DNA of 50,400 bases, from the NCBI GenBank assembly GCA_013426815.1, contig JACDZH010000003.1, positions 1 to 50,400 on the forward strand. Direction: 5' to 3'. The notes under the pieces are model-generated. The model searched no databases, was not told where the DNA came from, and worked only from the letters and a program-made list of their open reading frames with translations. Made by a program: the position numbers and the translations under genes. The stretch is from Paludibacter sp. (GTDB lineage Bacteria > Bacteroidota > Bacteroidia > Bacteroidales > Paludibacteraceae). Shown here piece after piece: positions 43,596-50,400 of the stretch. How positions within the stretch are numbered: position 1 is the first letter of the stretch; every line of letters begins with the position of its first letter.

Positions 43596-44937
43596 TACTA
43601 CTGATGCACTAAATTTTTAAAATGATTAATATCATGTTGATATATAATAAGATATAAGCGTTCTTTGATTTTACGATTTGAATTTAAAAAAGGTAATTTT
43701 GTGGATTTTCAAAAATAACCACACAATTATCATGCATACAGGCAAATTTATTTTTTCTCAAGTACTGGATGTTGTTAGCCAGTAAGAGATCAACAAGTAT
43801 GTGAAGCATTATAAAGGTAATTATCACTTTCGAGAACTTGACTGTTGGAATCAATTTGTACAACTACTATTCGGTCAGTTGGCATCATTACCTTCATTGC
43901 ACTCTATAAGTACATGCATTCAAGCACACGAGCATCAACTTTATCATTTGGGTATCAAAAAACAGGTTGATTCTTAAGTGCTTTCTCGTGCAATGAACGT
44001 CGCAATTGGATGATTTATTCTGATTTCGGAAATTATCTGATACAGCTTGTCCGTCCTTTGTACGCTGATTGTCCAATTGCCAAACTTGATCTTGATAATC
44101 AGATATTCGCTTTGGATTCAACCACAGTATCTGTAAGTATCAATTTATTTACTTGGGCGGAAGGCAAATATTCGCGTGGAGCAGTAAAAATGCATAATCT
44201 CATTGATTTACGAGACAGCATACCTGAATTAATTTTCATTACCGATGGAAAATATCATGATAGTAATGCTCTTGACGTAATAAACTTTTATGCTGGGGTT
44301 ATTTATTCGATGGACAAGGCATACGTTGATCTCGAAGCCTAATTTCGCATCAATAACGCAGGTGCATTTTTGGTTACCAGAGCCAAAGAAAACATGCGCT
44401 ATCAAGTAATTGAGGAAAATTTCAACATTGACCAATCAGTAGGGTTAAGAAGTGACAAGATAATTGAACTTACACTTGTCAAATCGAAAAAACTTTATCC
44501 CCAGAAACTTCGTATCGTAGAATTTTACGATGAGAAGAATGATGAATTGCTCACATTTCTGACAAACAATTTAGATGTTTCAGCAATTGAAGTAGCTTAT
44601 CTTTATAAAAACAGATTGCAAATTGAAATTTTCTTCAAATGGATAAAGCAAAATCTTACTGTCAAAAAACTTTGGGGTCATTCCGAAAATGCAGTTAAGA
44701 TACATCTTTGGGTGGCAATTTGTTCTCATTTAATTGTGGCATACGTTAAACATTTAACCAAAGGTCCACTATCAATCTACGAAGTAATGCAAGTTTTGAG
44801 TACTTCTCTGTTCGACAAAACCCCATTGATACAGTTACTCAATGTAAATGAGAAAATTCAAATCGAGGAAAATCAAGAAGTCAAAGAACCTTTGTTGTTT
44901 TAGTTAAACCTATTAACAGTTTAGTGCATCAGCAGTA
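43596..44937 (+). mobile_element. IS4-family insertion sequence, decayed, 1342 bp
   Basis: Terminal inverted repeats TACTACTGATGCACTAAA (43596-43613) and its inverse (44920-44937) match at 17 of 18 positions. Direct copies of TTGACAAA flank them at 43588-43595 and 44938-44945, an 8-bp target duplication. The transposase inside is broken in four places, so the element is no longer autonomous. It landed 3 nt beyond the stop codon of the XRE-type regulator and leaves that gene intact. Confidence 0.92.
43732..44903 (+). pseudogene. IS4-family (DUF4372-type) transposase, broken
   Basis: Conceptual translation follows the Bacteroidota IS4-type transposase: the N-terminal DUF4372-like part (GKFIFSQVLDVVSQ, then NYHFRELDCWNQFVQLLFG), a catalytic core with FALDSTTVSVSINLF, GAVKMHNLIDLRDSIPELIFITDGKYHDS and a C-terminal YKNRLQIEIFFKWIKQNL with the catalytic Glu. 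In-frame TAA codons interrupt it at 43783, 43975 and 44340, and one base is missing near 43991, shifting the frame before NERRNWMIYSDFG. The start is the ATG at 43732. Confidence 0.9.
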
Positions 44938-44948
44938 TTGACAAATTA

Positions 44949-45434
44949 TCATTTCGTTTCAAATTCTTGAAACGTATTGTCTGTATAGTAAATAATTATT
45001 TTCTTAACTGATTTTATTGCAGAATCTACTTTGGGCAAGTAAGAACGATTTTCATCAGGAGCTGGAAGAATTGAATCGGTAGATGAACCTATACTTTTTG
45101 ACTGGAAGGTAGATAAAACTGAATCAGTTTTATGTTGTTTTTTTAAATCAGACATATCTGATTTATAGGTAGTTTCATTCATTTCATCAAACAATGTAGG
45201 CGTCTGAGATTGCTTTTCTGAGCGATACATTGATCCAACCCCTAAAATAAGCCAGTCTGAGTTAATAGTTCTGAAGCGATTTAGAATTTTAATAAGGACA
45301 TCAAGGCTAGGATTATTACGTCCATTGATAATGTGGGAGAGAGTGGAACCCTGTATACCTATTTCTGCAGCAAATTGAGCAGAATTAAGTCCTTCTAGCT
45401 TCATGATACTTTCAATTTTTTCTTTTACTTCCAT
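44949..45434 (-). CDS. XRE-type helix-turn-helix transcriptional regulator
   Basis: DNA-binding protein with an N-terminal helix-turn-helix (about 6-60: LNSAQFAAEIGIQGSTLSHIINGRNNPSLDVL) and an unordered Ser/Thr/Asp-rich middle (about 70-135), ending in a short conserved tail (KKIIIYYTDNTFQEF) that I recall from Bacteroidota relatives. 161 residues, apparently full length despite the insertion sequence 3 nt downstream. It faces a long AT-rich gap with ACATTTGT-like words overlapping its promoter, suggesting self-regulation. Target genes are unknown. Confidence 0.88.
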   Translation of the reverse strand: MEVKEKIESIMKLEGLNSAQFAAEIGIQGSTLSHIINGRNNPSLDVLIKILNRFRTINSDWLILGVGSMYRSEKQSQTPTLFDEMNETTYKSDMSDLKKQHKTDSVLSTFQSKSIGSSTDSILPAPDENRSYLPKVDSAIKSVKKIIIYYTDNTFQEFETK

Positions 45435-45477
45435 AATAGCCTGTATATTTGTAAAATATTGAATTGTATTTTCGATA

Positions 45478-45508
45478 CAAAGATATGTGAATATAATTAC
45501 ATTTACAA
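45478..45508 (-). promoter_or_regulatory. promoter of the XRE regulator with overlapping palindromic words
   Basis: On the minus strand TTG (plus CAA 45506-45508) and TATCTTTG (plus 45478-45485) are 20 bases apart. ATTACA ... TGTAAT words and ACATTT/AAATGT words overlap the -33 side (about 45496-45527), a plausible operator. Confidence 0.5.
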
Positions 45509-45889
45509 ATCATATACATTTGTAATATATAACAACGGTGAATTATTTATTGTGAATATATTTAATTAAACGATTATAAGCTATTTTAGTATTAACCTAT
45601 TTATTATTAGTTGATTATAATCAATTATAAATATTTAGTACAATTAGACTAAATTATTAGATATATACTATTAAGTATACTTGTAGTCAGCACTATAAAA
45701 TATAATTAATTACATAAAATAAGCGTTATAGAAGTTATTATCTTAAATACAGCTAATGAATTAAATTAAATCATTAAAAAATAATTATAACTAACTGACT
45801 ATTATTATATTAAATTGAATACTCTGTTGAAATATATTGATTTACATCTGTATATTCCCAAATGTGATATTTTTAAATCATATAAAATA

Positions 45890-45918
45890 TTTCAATAACA
45901 TATGTGATGTTATTGAAA
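45890..45918. repeat. perfect 11-bp inverted repeat in the AT-rich gap
   Basis: TTTCAATAACA at 45890-45900 and TGTTATTGAAA at 45908-45918, with TATGTGA between them. It has no T-run to make it a terminator; operator or hairpin are both possible. Confidence 0.7.
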
Positions 45919-46319
45919 ATTATTAACTATTACATTTGTGTATATTTACATTTCTATCTGTGAATATAAATTTAATTACAAATGTACTTTCATTTGTATG
46001 TTGAGAAATGTATGAGAATCTGAACACAAAAAATATCTTATATAAAAATTCAGTTGATTTCTTACTCTCCCCCTTGTCATAAATCGCTAAACCTGAAAAT
46101 ATTCATTTTGATATACTTTCTTCATGTTTTGGTAATTTTGTTGTAAATTATACCTTGAAATTTATTTAAATTTTCCTAAATTCTATTTTTCAGAAATTGC
46201 AAACCTAAAAAAGTGATGCTAAAATATAGAATAACAGTCGATTAAAGTAATTTTTAGCTCTTGAGAATAAGTTATTTCCTACTGACTTAACATTACTATT
46301 AAACTGAGATTCTAGAGCA

Positions 46320-46357
46320 CAAAAAAAAAAGAGTCCGAAAATTAATTCGAACTCTTT
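46320..46357 (-). terminator. intrinsic terminator of the nif3-zinc ribbon operon
   Basis: AAAGAGTCCGA (46328-46338) pairs with TCGAACTCTTT (46347-46357), one G-U pair, and the minus strand continues into a run of about ten Ts. It lies 29 nt past the stop codon of the zinc-ribbon gene. Confidence 0.85.
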
Positions 46358-46385
46358 AATAAAAAAAAAGTAACCTAAAGTTAGC

Positions 46386-47156
46386 TTAGTTTTCAACTAG
46401 AGCTACCCCTGCCAATTCCTGATCGACCAAAATTCGACCACAGTATTCACAAACAATAATTTTTTTACGTAACCGAATATCTAATTGTCGTTGAGCCGGA
46501 ATTTTGTTGAAACAACCACCGCAAGCATCACGTTGAACATATACAACTGCTAAGCCATTTCGCGCATTTTTACGAATTCTTTTAAATGCTGTCAACAATC
46601 TGGGTTCAATTAGTAATTCAATTTGTTTGGCATTTTCACGTAATTTTTCTTCTTCGTGTTTGGTTTCAGATACAATTTCGTTCAATTCACCTTTCTTCTG
46701 ATCCATGTCCAGTTTTCTTTCGGACAATTGTTCGGCAGCTATTTTTTGATCTGCTAATTTGCTCTCTTGAGATGCTGTATATTCACGAATTCGTTTCTCA
46801 CATAATTCAATTTCAAGTGTTTGAAATTCAATTTCTTTTGAAAGATTGTCGTATTCACGATTATTACGTACGTTATTTTGTTGCTCTTTGTATTTTGCAA
46901 TTTTTATTCGAGCTTCTTCAATCTCAATTTTTTTAATAGCAATAATAGCAATAATTTCTGTAATTTCAGTTTTAAAATTATCCATTCGTGTATTTAAGCC
47001 GATTATTTCGTCTTCTAAATCCTGAACTTCTAATGGAAGTTCACCACGTAAGATTTTGATTTCATCTATTTTTGAAACCGCTTTTTGAAGTTCGTAAAGT
47101 GCCTTCAGTTTTTCTTCTACGGTGATTTCTTTTTCTGCTTTTTGTTCGGTAGCCAT
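46386..47156 (-). CDS. coiled-coil protein with C-terminal C4 zinc ribbon
   Basis: Protein of 256 residues. A long coiled coil covers about 20-195 (heptad-like, Glu/Lys-rich), then a zinc ribbon (about 210-245) with Cys pairs CGGC and CEYC set in RDACGGCFNKIPAQ and KIIVCEYCGRILV. This is the C4-type zinc ribbon family found next to nif3-like genes in many bacteria; its job is not established, and nucleic-acid binding is suggested by the fold. It lies 5 nt after the Nif3-like gene and is certainly cotranscribed. Confidence 0.92.
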   Translation of the reverse strand: MATEQKAEKEITVEEKLKALYELQKAVSKIDEIKILRGELPLEVQDLEDEIIGLNTRMDNFKTEITEIIAIIAIKKIEIEEARIKIAKYKEQQNNVRNNREYDNLSKEIEFQTLEIELCEKRIREYTASQESKLADQKIAAEQLSERKLDMDQKKGELNEIVSETKHEEEKLRENAKQIELLIEPRLLTAFKRIRKNARNGLAVVYVQRDACGGCFNKIPAQRQLDIRLRKKIIVCEYCGRILVDQELAGVALVEN

Positions 47157-47161
47157 ATCGA

Positions 47162-48256
47162 TTATAAATAATTTATGGGATTGGTTTTAATTTCTGAAAT
47201 TTGGACTGCAAATGTAGGCATTTTTTTTGTAATAATCTCAAAAAAAATGTCTTTTGTGAACTGTTCACTTTCAAAATGACCAATATCTGCAATTAAAATC
47301 TGATTTTTGGCATCAAAAAACTGGTGATATTTAAAATCGCCTGATATATAAATATCTGCTTTTGCTAAAATTGCATCGGACACCAAAGAACTACCCGAAC
47401 CTCCACACAAAGCAACTCGTTTAATCTTTTTACCTGATAAATTTGTATATCGTAAACATGGTTGGTTGAAAATTATTTTTAGGCGATTCAAAAATTCAAG
47501 TTCAATTTCTTCCTCCTTCAATTCGCCTACAAGCCCTGCTCCTATTGTGTTCCACGTATTTTGGAGTGGTATAATATCATAAGCGGGTTCTTCATATGGA
47601 TGTGTTTTCAGTAATGCTTCGAGCACTTTTAACTTTAAGAATTCAGGAAAAATTACTTCAATCCTCAATTCTGGCTCAGTATGTAATTGATTAATATCAC
47701 CTACATAAGGTTTTGATTTATCGTTAGCCCGAAATGTTCCAAAACCCTCTAAATTAAAGCTACAAGTATCGTAGTTCCCAATCTGACCGGCTCCGGCAAT
47801 AAACAAAGCATCACGAACACTATAAGAATGAAGTATAGGTACGTAAGTTATTAATTTGAGTAAAAAATTTTGTTTCGGTTGTAGAATTCGGGGGTTTATA
47901 ATGCCAATTTTTTCTGCAATTTTTCCATTCACTCCTTGTAATACATTGTCTAAATTGGTATGAGCTACATAAATTGCAATATCATTTTTAATAGCGCAGG
48001 CAACACAGCGTTCAACTTCATTCTGACCAATTAGTTTTTTTAATCCACTGAAAATAAGTGGATGATGTGAAATAATCAGATTACATTTCTTTTTAATAGC
48101 TTCTTGTAATACATCCTCAGTAATATCAATACATATTAAAATACTTGTTACTTCCATAAGTGATTCACCTACAATAAGTCCGGCATTATCATAAGTTTCC
48201 TGTAATGATAAGGGAGCCACTTCTTCAATAAATTCACAAATAGTTTTTACATTCAT
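47162..48256 (-). CDS. Nif3-like dinuclear metal center hexameric protein
   Basis: NIF3/YbgI/YqfO family protein, forming hexameric rings with a two-metal site; reported GTP cyclohydrolase-like or hydrolase activity is debated. The 364 residues indicate the long form with a middle insert of PII-like type (about 125-235, with YVPILHSYSVRDALFIAGAG and KTHPYEEPAYDI). Metal ligands appear in ISHHPLIFSG, VAHTNLDNV and the late ADIGHFESEQF. It pairs with the C4 zinc-ribbon gene, a linkage conserved widely. Confidence 0.94.
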   Translation of the reverse strand: MNVKTICEFIEEVAPLSLQETYDNAGLIVGESLMEVTSILICIDITEDVLQEAIKKKCNLIISHHPLIFSGLKKLIGQNEVERCVACAIKNDIAIYVAHTNLDNVLQGVNGKIAEKIGIINPRILQPKQNFLLKLITYVPILHSYSVRDALFIAGAGQIGNYDTCSFNLEGFGTFRANDKSKPYVGDINQLHTEPELRIEVIFPEFLKLKVLEALLKTHPYEEPAYDIIPLQNTWNTIGAGLVGELKEEEIELEFLNRLKIIFNQPCLRYTNLSGKKIKRVALCGGSGSSLVSDAILAKADIYISGDFKYHQFFDAKNQILIADIGHFESEQFTKDIFFEIITKKMPTFAVQISEIKTNPINYL

Positions 48257-48337
48257 AATAAACTCGTGATTCTTAAATTGATACTAAGTAGTGAGAATAA
48301 TTAAAGTGGCATTTTAAGTCGCAAAAACAATTGACAC

Positions 48338-48620
48338 ATAGTGCCATATAGTTTACACATAGTGACACATAGCAATAATATTAATTTAATTTAGGTAGAA
48401 AATAAATACAGCAATATTTTTTTTAAGTGTCTACAAATCAGAATACATAGTAAAAATACCTATTGGCATTTTTGAAAAACTAGTCAACCTTTTATATGTA
48501 AACACCTTAGGTGTTTCTCCCGCAACTCGGGAAGTGCCATATGTAAACAAAAAAAAACTTTGTGGTACTATGTGTAAACTATATGAGCCTCCCGATGCTC
48601 GGGATGTACCATATGCTGTC
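48338..48620. repeat. cluster of short intergenic repeats
   Basis: The gap contains recurring words: GTGCCATAT (twice), ACACATAGTG, ACTATGTGTAAACTATATG and its inverse-like GCCATATAGTTTACACATAG, a perfect palindrome AAACACCTTAGGTGTTT (48500-48516), and two hairpins with the same arms TCCCG...CGGGA (48518-48532 and 48590-48604). No coding potential is seen. Confidence 0.65.
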
Positions 48621-48717
48621 TAAAATACGACATTATATTCAGACCATTACTTAAGTTAGTTTTTGATAATATATTTCCTGAAAAATATTTCAAACCAGAC
48701 TTAAAAGAAACTATGCT

Positions 48718-49149
48718 TTATTCCTCTTTTGATGCTTGGGGTTCCGCTTCTACTTCTACAAATTCAGTTATTTGACTCTTGATAAGGATATTATACCAGG
48801 ATATTAATTTACGAATATCACTCGGATAAACCCGATCGCGATCATATTCGGGTAAAACTTCCAACATGTATTTACGTAATTTATCGTTTTCGGCTTTGGT
48901 ATCGATTGTACAAGGTAAGCCATTTTCTTTTAATTTTACATTTTCAAATACCTGTCCTAATGGGATTTCAGTTTCTTCAGTAAAAATGGCAATGTCACCA
49001 AGGGATACAACTTTATCTTTTGTATACGCAGGAATCCGTTTTCCATCGACCAATGATTCTACAATCAACATGTTTTTACCTTGAGAGATTAGTTTAAAAA
49101 GTCCAGGTTTACCTGGAATGGATAAAATTTCTTTCAGCATAAATTTCAT
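48718..49149 (-). CDS. DUF5606 domain protein
   Basis: Conserved Bacteroidota protein of unknown function, 143 residues, soluble, no signal. It opens LKEILSIPGKPGLFKLISQG and then NMLIVESLVDGKRIPAYTKDKVVSLGDI, forming a small beta domain, followed by a helical part (NDKLRKYMLEVLPEYDRDRVYPSDIRKLISWYNIL) and an acidic tail. I recognise the pattern as DUF5606. A start three codons downstream (ATG 49140) is equally possible. It is single, separated from hisA by 139 nt and from the Nif3-like gene by the repeat cluster. Confidence 0.83.
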   Translation of the reverse strand: MKFMLKEILSIPGKPGLFKLISQGKNMLIVESLVDGKRIPAYTKDKVVSLGDIAIFTEETEIPLGQVFENVKLKENGLPCTIDTKAENDKLRKYMLEVLPEYDRDRVYPSDIRKLISWYNILIKSQITEFVEVEAEPQASKEE

Positions 49150-49288
49150 TATATTAATGGTTTACATTTTTCAATTTTACTTGAATCATTTCAACTTTTT
49201 TCAAAGTTCAAATGAAAAATTCTTTGAAATTTTTTCATTGAGTCGACAAATATAATACATTTTTTTCTGTCCACTTACTTTCAATCAA

Positions 49289-50017
49289 TTAATTGTTAAT
49301 AATAATTCGGGTCAATTCTTTCAAGGTAATTTTTCCTTCATAAATTGCTTTTCCGGTAATTACAGCAGGGATTGAAGCCTCATGCAATAATTCAATATCT
49401 CGAATTGAACTTACACCACCACTGGCAATCAGATAAATATCCGGTATTGCTATGAGCATTTTTTTGTATAGTTCAATGGCTGGTCCTTGTAACATACCAT
49501 CTTTGCTGATATCGGTACAAATCACTTTTCTGATTCCTTTTTCAGTATAACTTTTAATATAGGGAAGTAATTCTAAATCAGTTGTTTCCAACCATCCACC
49601 AATTGCAATTTTTTCATCTTTAACATCAGCTCCGAGTATGATTTTTTCGCCTCCAAATTTCGATATCCATGACGAAAATATTTTGGGATTTTTGACTGCT
49701 ATACTCCCACCTGTTACCATACTAGCACCACATTCAAAAGCAATTTGTAAGTCTTCATCTGTTTTCAAACCACCACCAAAATCTACTATCAGATTTGTTC
49801 CTAAAGTAATTTTTTCCAGCACTTTATGATTTACAATATGTTGTGCCTTAGCTCCATCTAAATCAACTAAATGTAAACGGCGAATACCTGCATCTGCAAA
49901 CATTTTTGCTACTTCGAGCGGATTTTCATTGTAAACTGTTTTTTGAGCGTAATCGCCCTGCGAAAGGCGAACACATTTTCCATCAATCAGGTCAATGGCT
50001 GGAATTATTTCTATCAC
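49289..50017 (-). CDS. hisA: ProFAR isomerase (HisA), histidine biosynthesis
   Basis: Isomerises the N'-formimino-AICAR ribonucleotide (ProFAR to PRFAR) in histidine synthesis. The (beta/alpha)8 barrel shows [23 protein letters not shown]-type start with the catalytic Asp in [43 protein letters not shown] with the second catalytic Asp and [15 protein letters not shown]. The frame is open to 50086, but the first codon there is TTG and the promoter -7 box lies at 50056-50063, so the GTG at 50017 is the start, giving 242 residues, the family length. No other his gene is in the window. Confidence 0.95.
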   Translation of the reverse strand: MIEIIPAIDLIDGKCVRLSQGDYAQKTVYNENPLEVAKMFADAGIRRLHLVDLDGAKAQHIVNHKVLEKITLGTNLIVDFGGGLKTDEDLQIAFECGASMVTGGSIAVKNPKIFSSWISKFGGEKIILGADVKDEKIAIGGWLETTDLELLPYIKSYTEKGIRKVICTDISKDGMLQGPAIELYKKMLIAIPDIYLIASGGVSSIRDIELLHEASIPAVITGKAIYEGKITLKELTRIIINN

Positions 50018-50055
50018 AGATTTTGTGGTTATATTTGACTTTATAAAAAGTAAAA

Positions 50056-50086
50056 CAAAAGTACTAAAAATAGAGTAATGAAGCAA
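50056..50086 (-). promoter_or_regulatory. promoter of hisA
   Basis: On the minus strand TTG (plus CAA 50084-50086) and TACTTTTG (plus 50056-50063) are 20 bases apart. The start near 50050 gives a leader of about 33 nt to the GTG codon. Confidence 0.65.
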
Positions 50087-50400
50087 ATCAGTTTTTCTAA
50101 ATTCATTTTTTATAGTTAATTATCTGATAATAAGCTAAATAAAATTTCTTAAATAAAACAATCTTTGTTTTTGATAACAATTTTAAAATTTAAGTGATTA
50201 ATTATTGATAGAACACAAAGAATTATATATATTTGTAAAAATTCAATTTAATCGCAATTATCTGATATTCATTTATATTGAAGCAGAAAAATTGCATCAA
50301 TAATGTATATTATATTTTTTTATGAAGCATTTTTGGAGTTTAATTTTTCGTAACTACTCAGCACCCCTAAGTTGATGATACAGAATATTTTATGAATTTG
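50087..50400. other. AT-rich end of the window, no gene seen
   Basis: Upstream of hisA and up to the window edge the sequence is AT-rich with no open frame, hairpin with T-run or recognisable RNA. A gene could begin beyond the edge. Confidence 0.6.

Larger units (their letters stand above)
45435..46385. other. very AT-rich non-coding region upstream of the XRE regulator
   Basis: About 950 nt without a credible gene. It holds the regulator promoter, repeated ACATTTGT/ACAAATGT-like words (for example near 45500-45530, 45840-45865, 45930-46000), a perfect inverted repeat TTTCAATAACA/TGTTATTGAAA at 45890-45918, a plus-strand TAATTTTG box at 46133-46140, and at the far end the terminator of the zinc-ribbon operon. 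Confidence 0.6.

Noticed and set aside
43894-44121. Minus-strand gene inside the insertion sequence
   Set aside because: It is the reverse frame of the transposase core, which is clearly the conserved reading.
43732-44903. Recoding of TAA in the transposase (three in-frame TAA codons)
   Set aside because: All other genes in the window end normally at TAA, and a frameshift is present as well; decay of the element explains it.
46205-46396. 63-residue open frame on the minus strand after the zinc-ribbon gene
   Set aside because: It covers the terminator hairpin and overlaps the stop of the zinc-ribbon gene; looks like chance.

Overview
The window reads as one stretch of a chromosome from an anaerobic member of the Bacteroidota, most likely order Bacteroidales (a Paludibacter-like lineage is my guess, not shown). 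Support: low GC (about one third by eye); promoters of the Bacteroidota type (TTG near -33, TAnnTTTG near -7) with few Shine-Dalgarno sites; a secreted protein with a type IX secretion sorting domain; Bacteroidota-restricted families (DUF4494, DUF5606, DUF4465, GxxExxY); and an anaerobic metabolism built on pyruvate:ferredoxin oxidoreductase, the methylmalonyl-CoA/propionate pathway and a membrane pyrophosphatase.

Layout. 1-3160: methylmalonyl-CoA epimerase, carboxyltransferase alpha subunit, a shortened OadG-like protein and a biotin carrier, ended by a clear terminator. 3443-6330: a large outer membrane beta-barrel protein. 6340-14076 (minus): an anchored protein, DEAD-box helicase, class II fructose-bisphosphate aldolase, membrane pyrophosphatase, MTA/SAH nucleosidase and an M48 protease. 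14241-16646: a lipoprotein plus a fused permease-ATPase, a compact ABC importer. 16676-21317: housekeeping genes (PLP homeostasis protein, DUF4494, RuvX, peptide deformylase, FolC, nitroreductase). 21532-26389: tilS and a heterodimeric ABC exporter in one operon.

26390-28839 is an accessory, repeat-rich island: a GxxExxY gene enclosed by 41-bp inverted repeats, a truncated second copy of that cassette, a REP-like hairpin, an AAA ATPase gene and an inverted-repeat element that abuts nifJ. 28840-32373 is nifJ. The next gap carries tRNA-Thr(UGU) directly behind the SRP RNA gene. A cobalamin riboswitch at 34099-34345 (minus) precedes a DUF4465/T9SS surface protein, suggesting corrinoid capture; methylmalonyl-CoA mutase, which the epimerase at the start of the window would serve, needs B12.

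34443-43382 holds a THUMP-like methyltransferase, Tex, HolA, AMP nucleosidase, an HsdR-N domain protein, a small secreted protein with a leader containing an intrinsic terminator, an AlkD-like protein and pyrK-pyrD. 43596-44937 is a decayed IS4-family insertion sequence with target duplication, lying 3 nt beyond the stop codon of an XRE-type regulator. About 950 nt of very AT-rich non-coding DNA follows, with repeated ACATTTGT-like words. The window ends with a zinc-ribbon coiled-coil protein, a Nif3-like protein, a repeat-filled gap, DUF5606 and hisA. I found no CRISPR array, no prophage and no rRNA.
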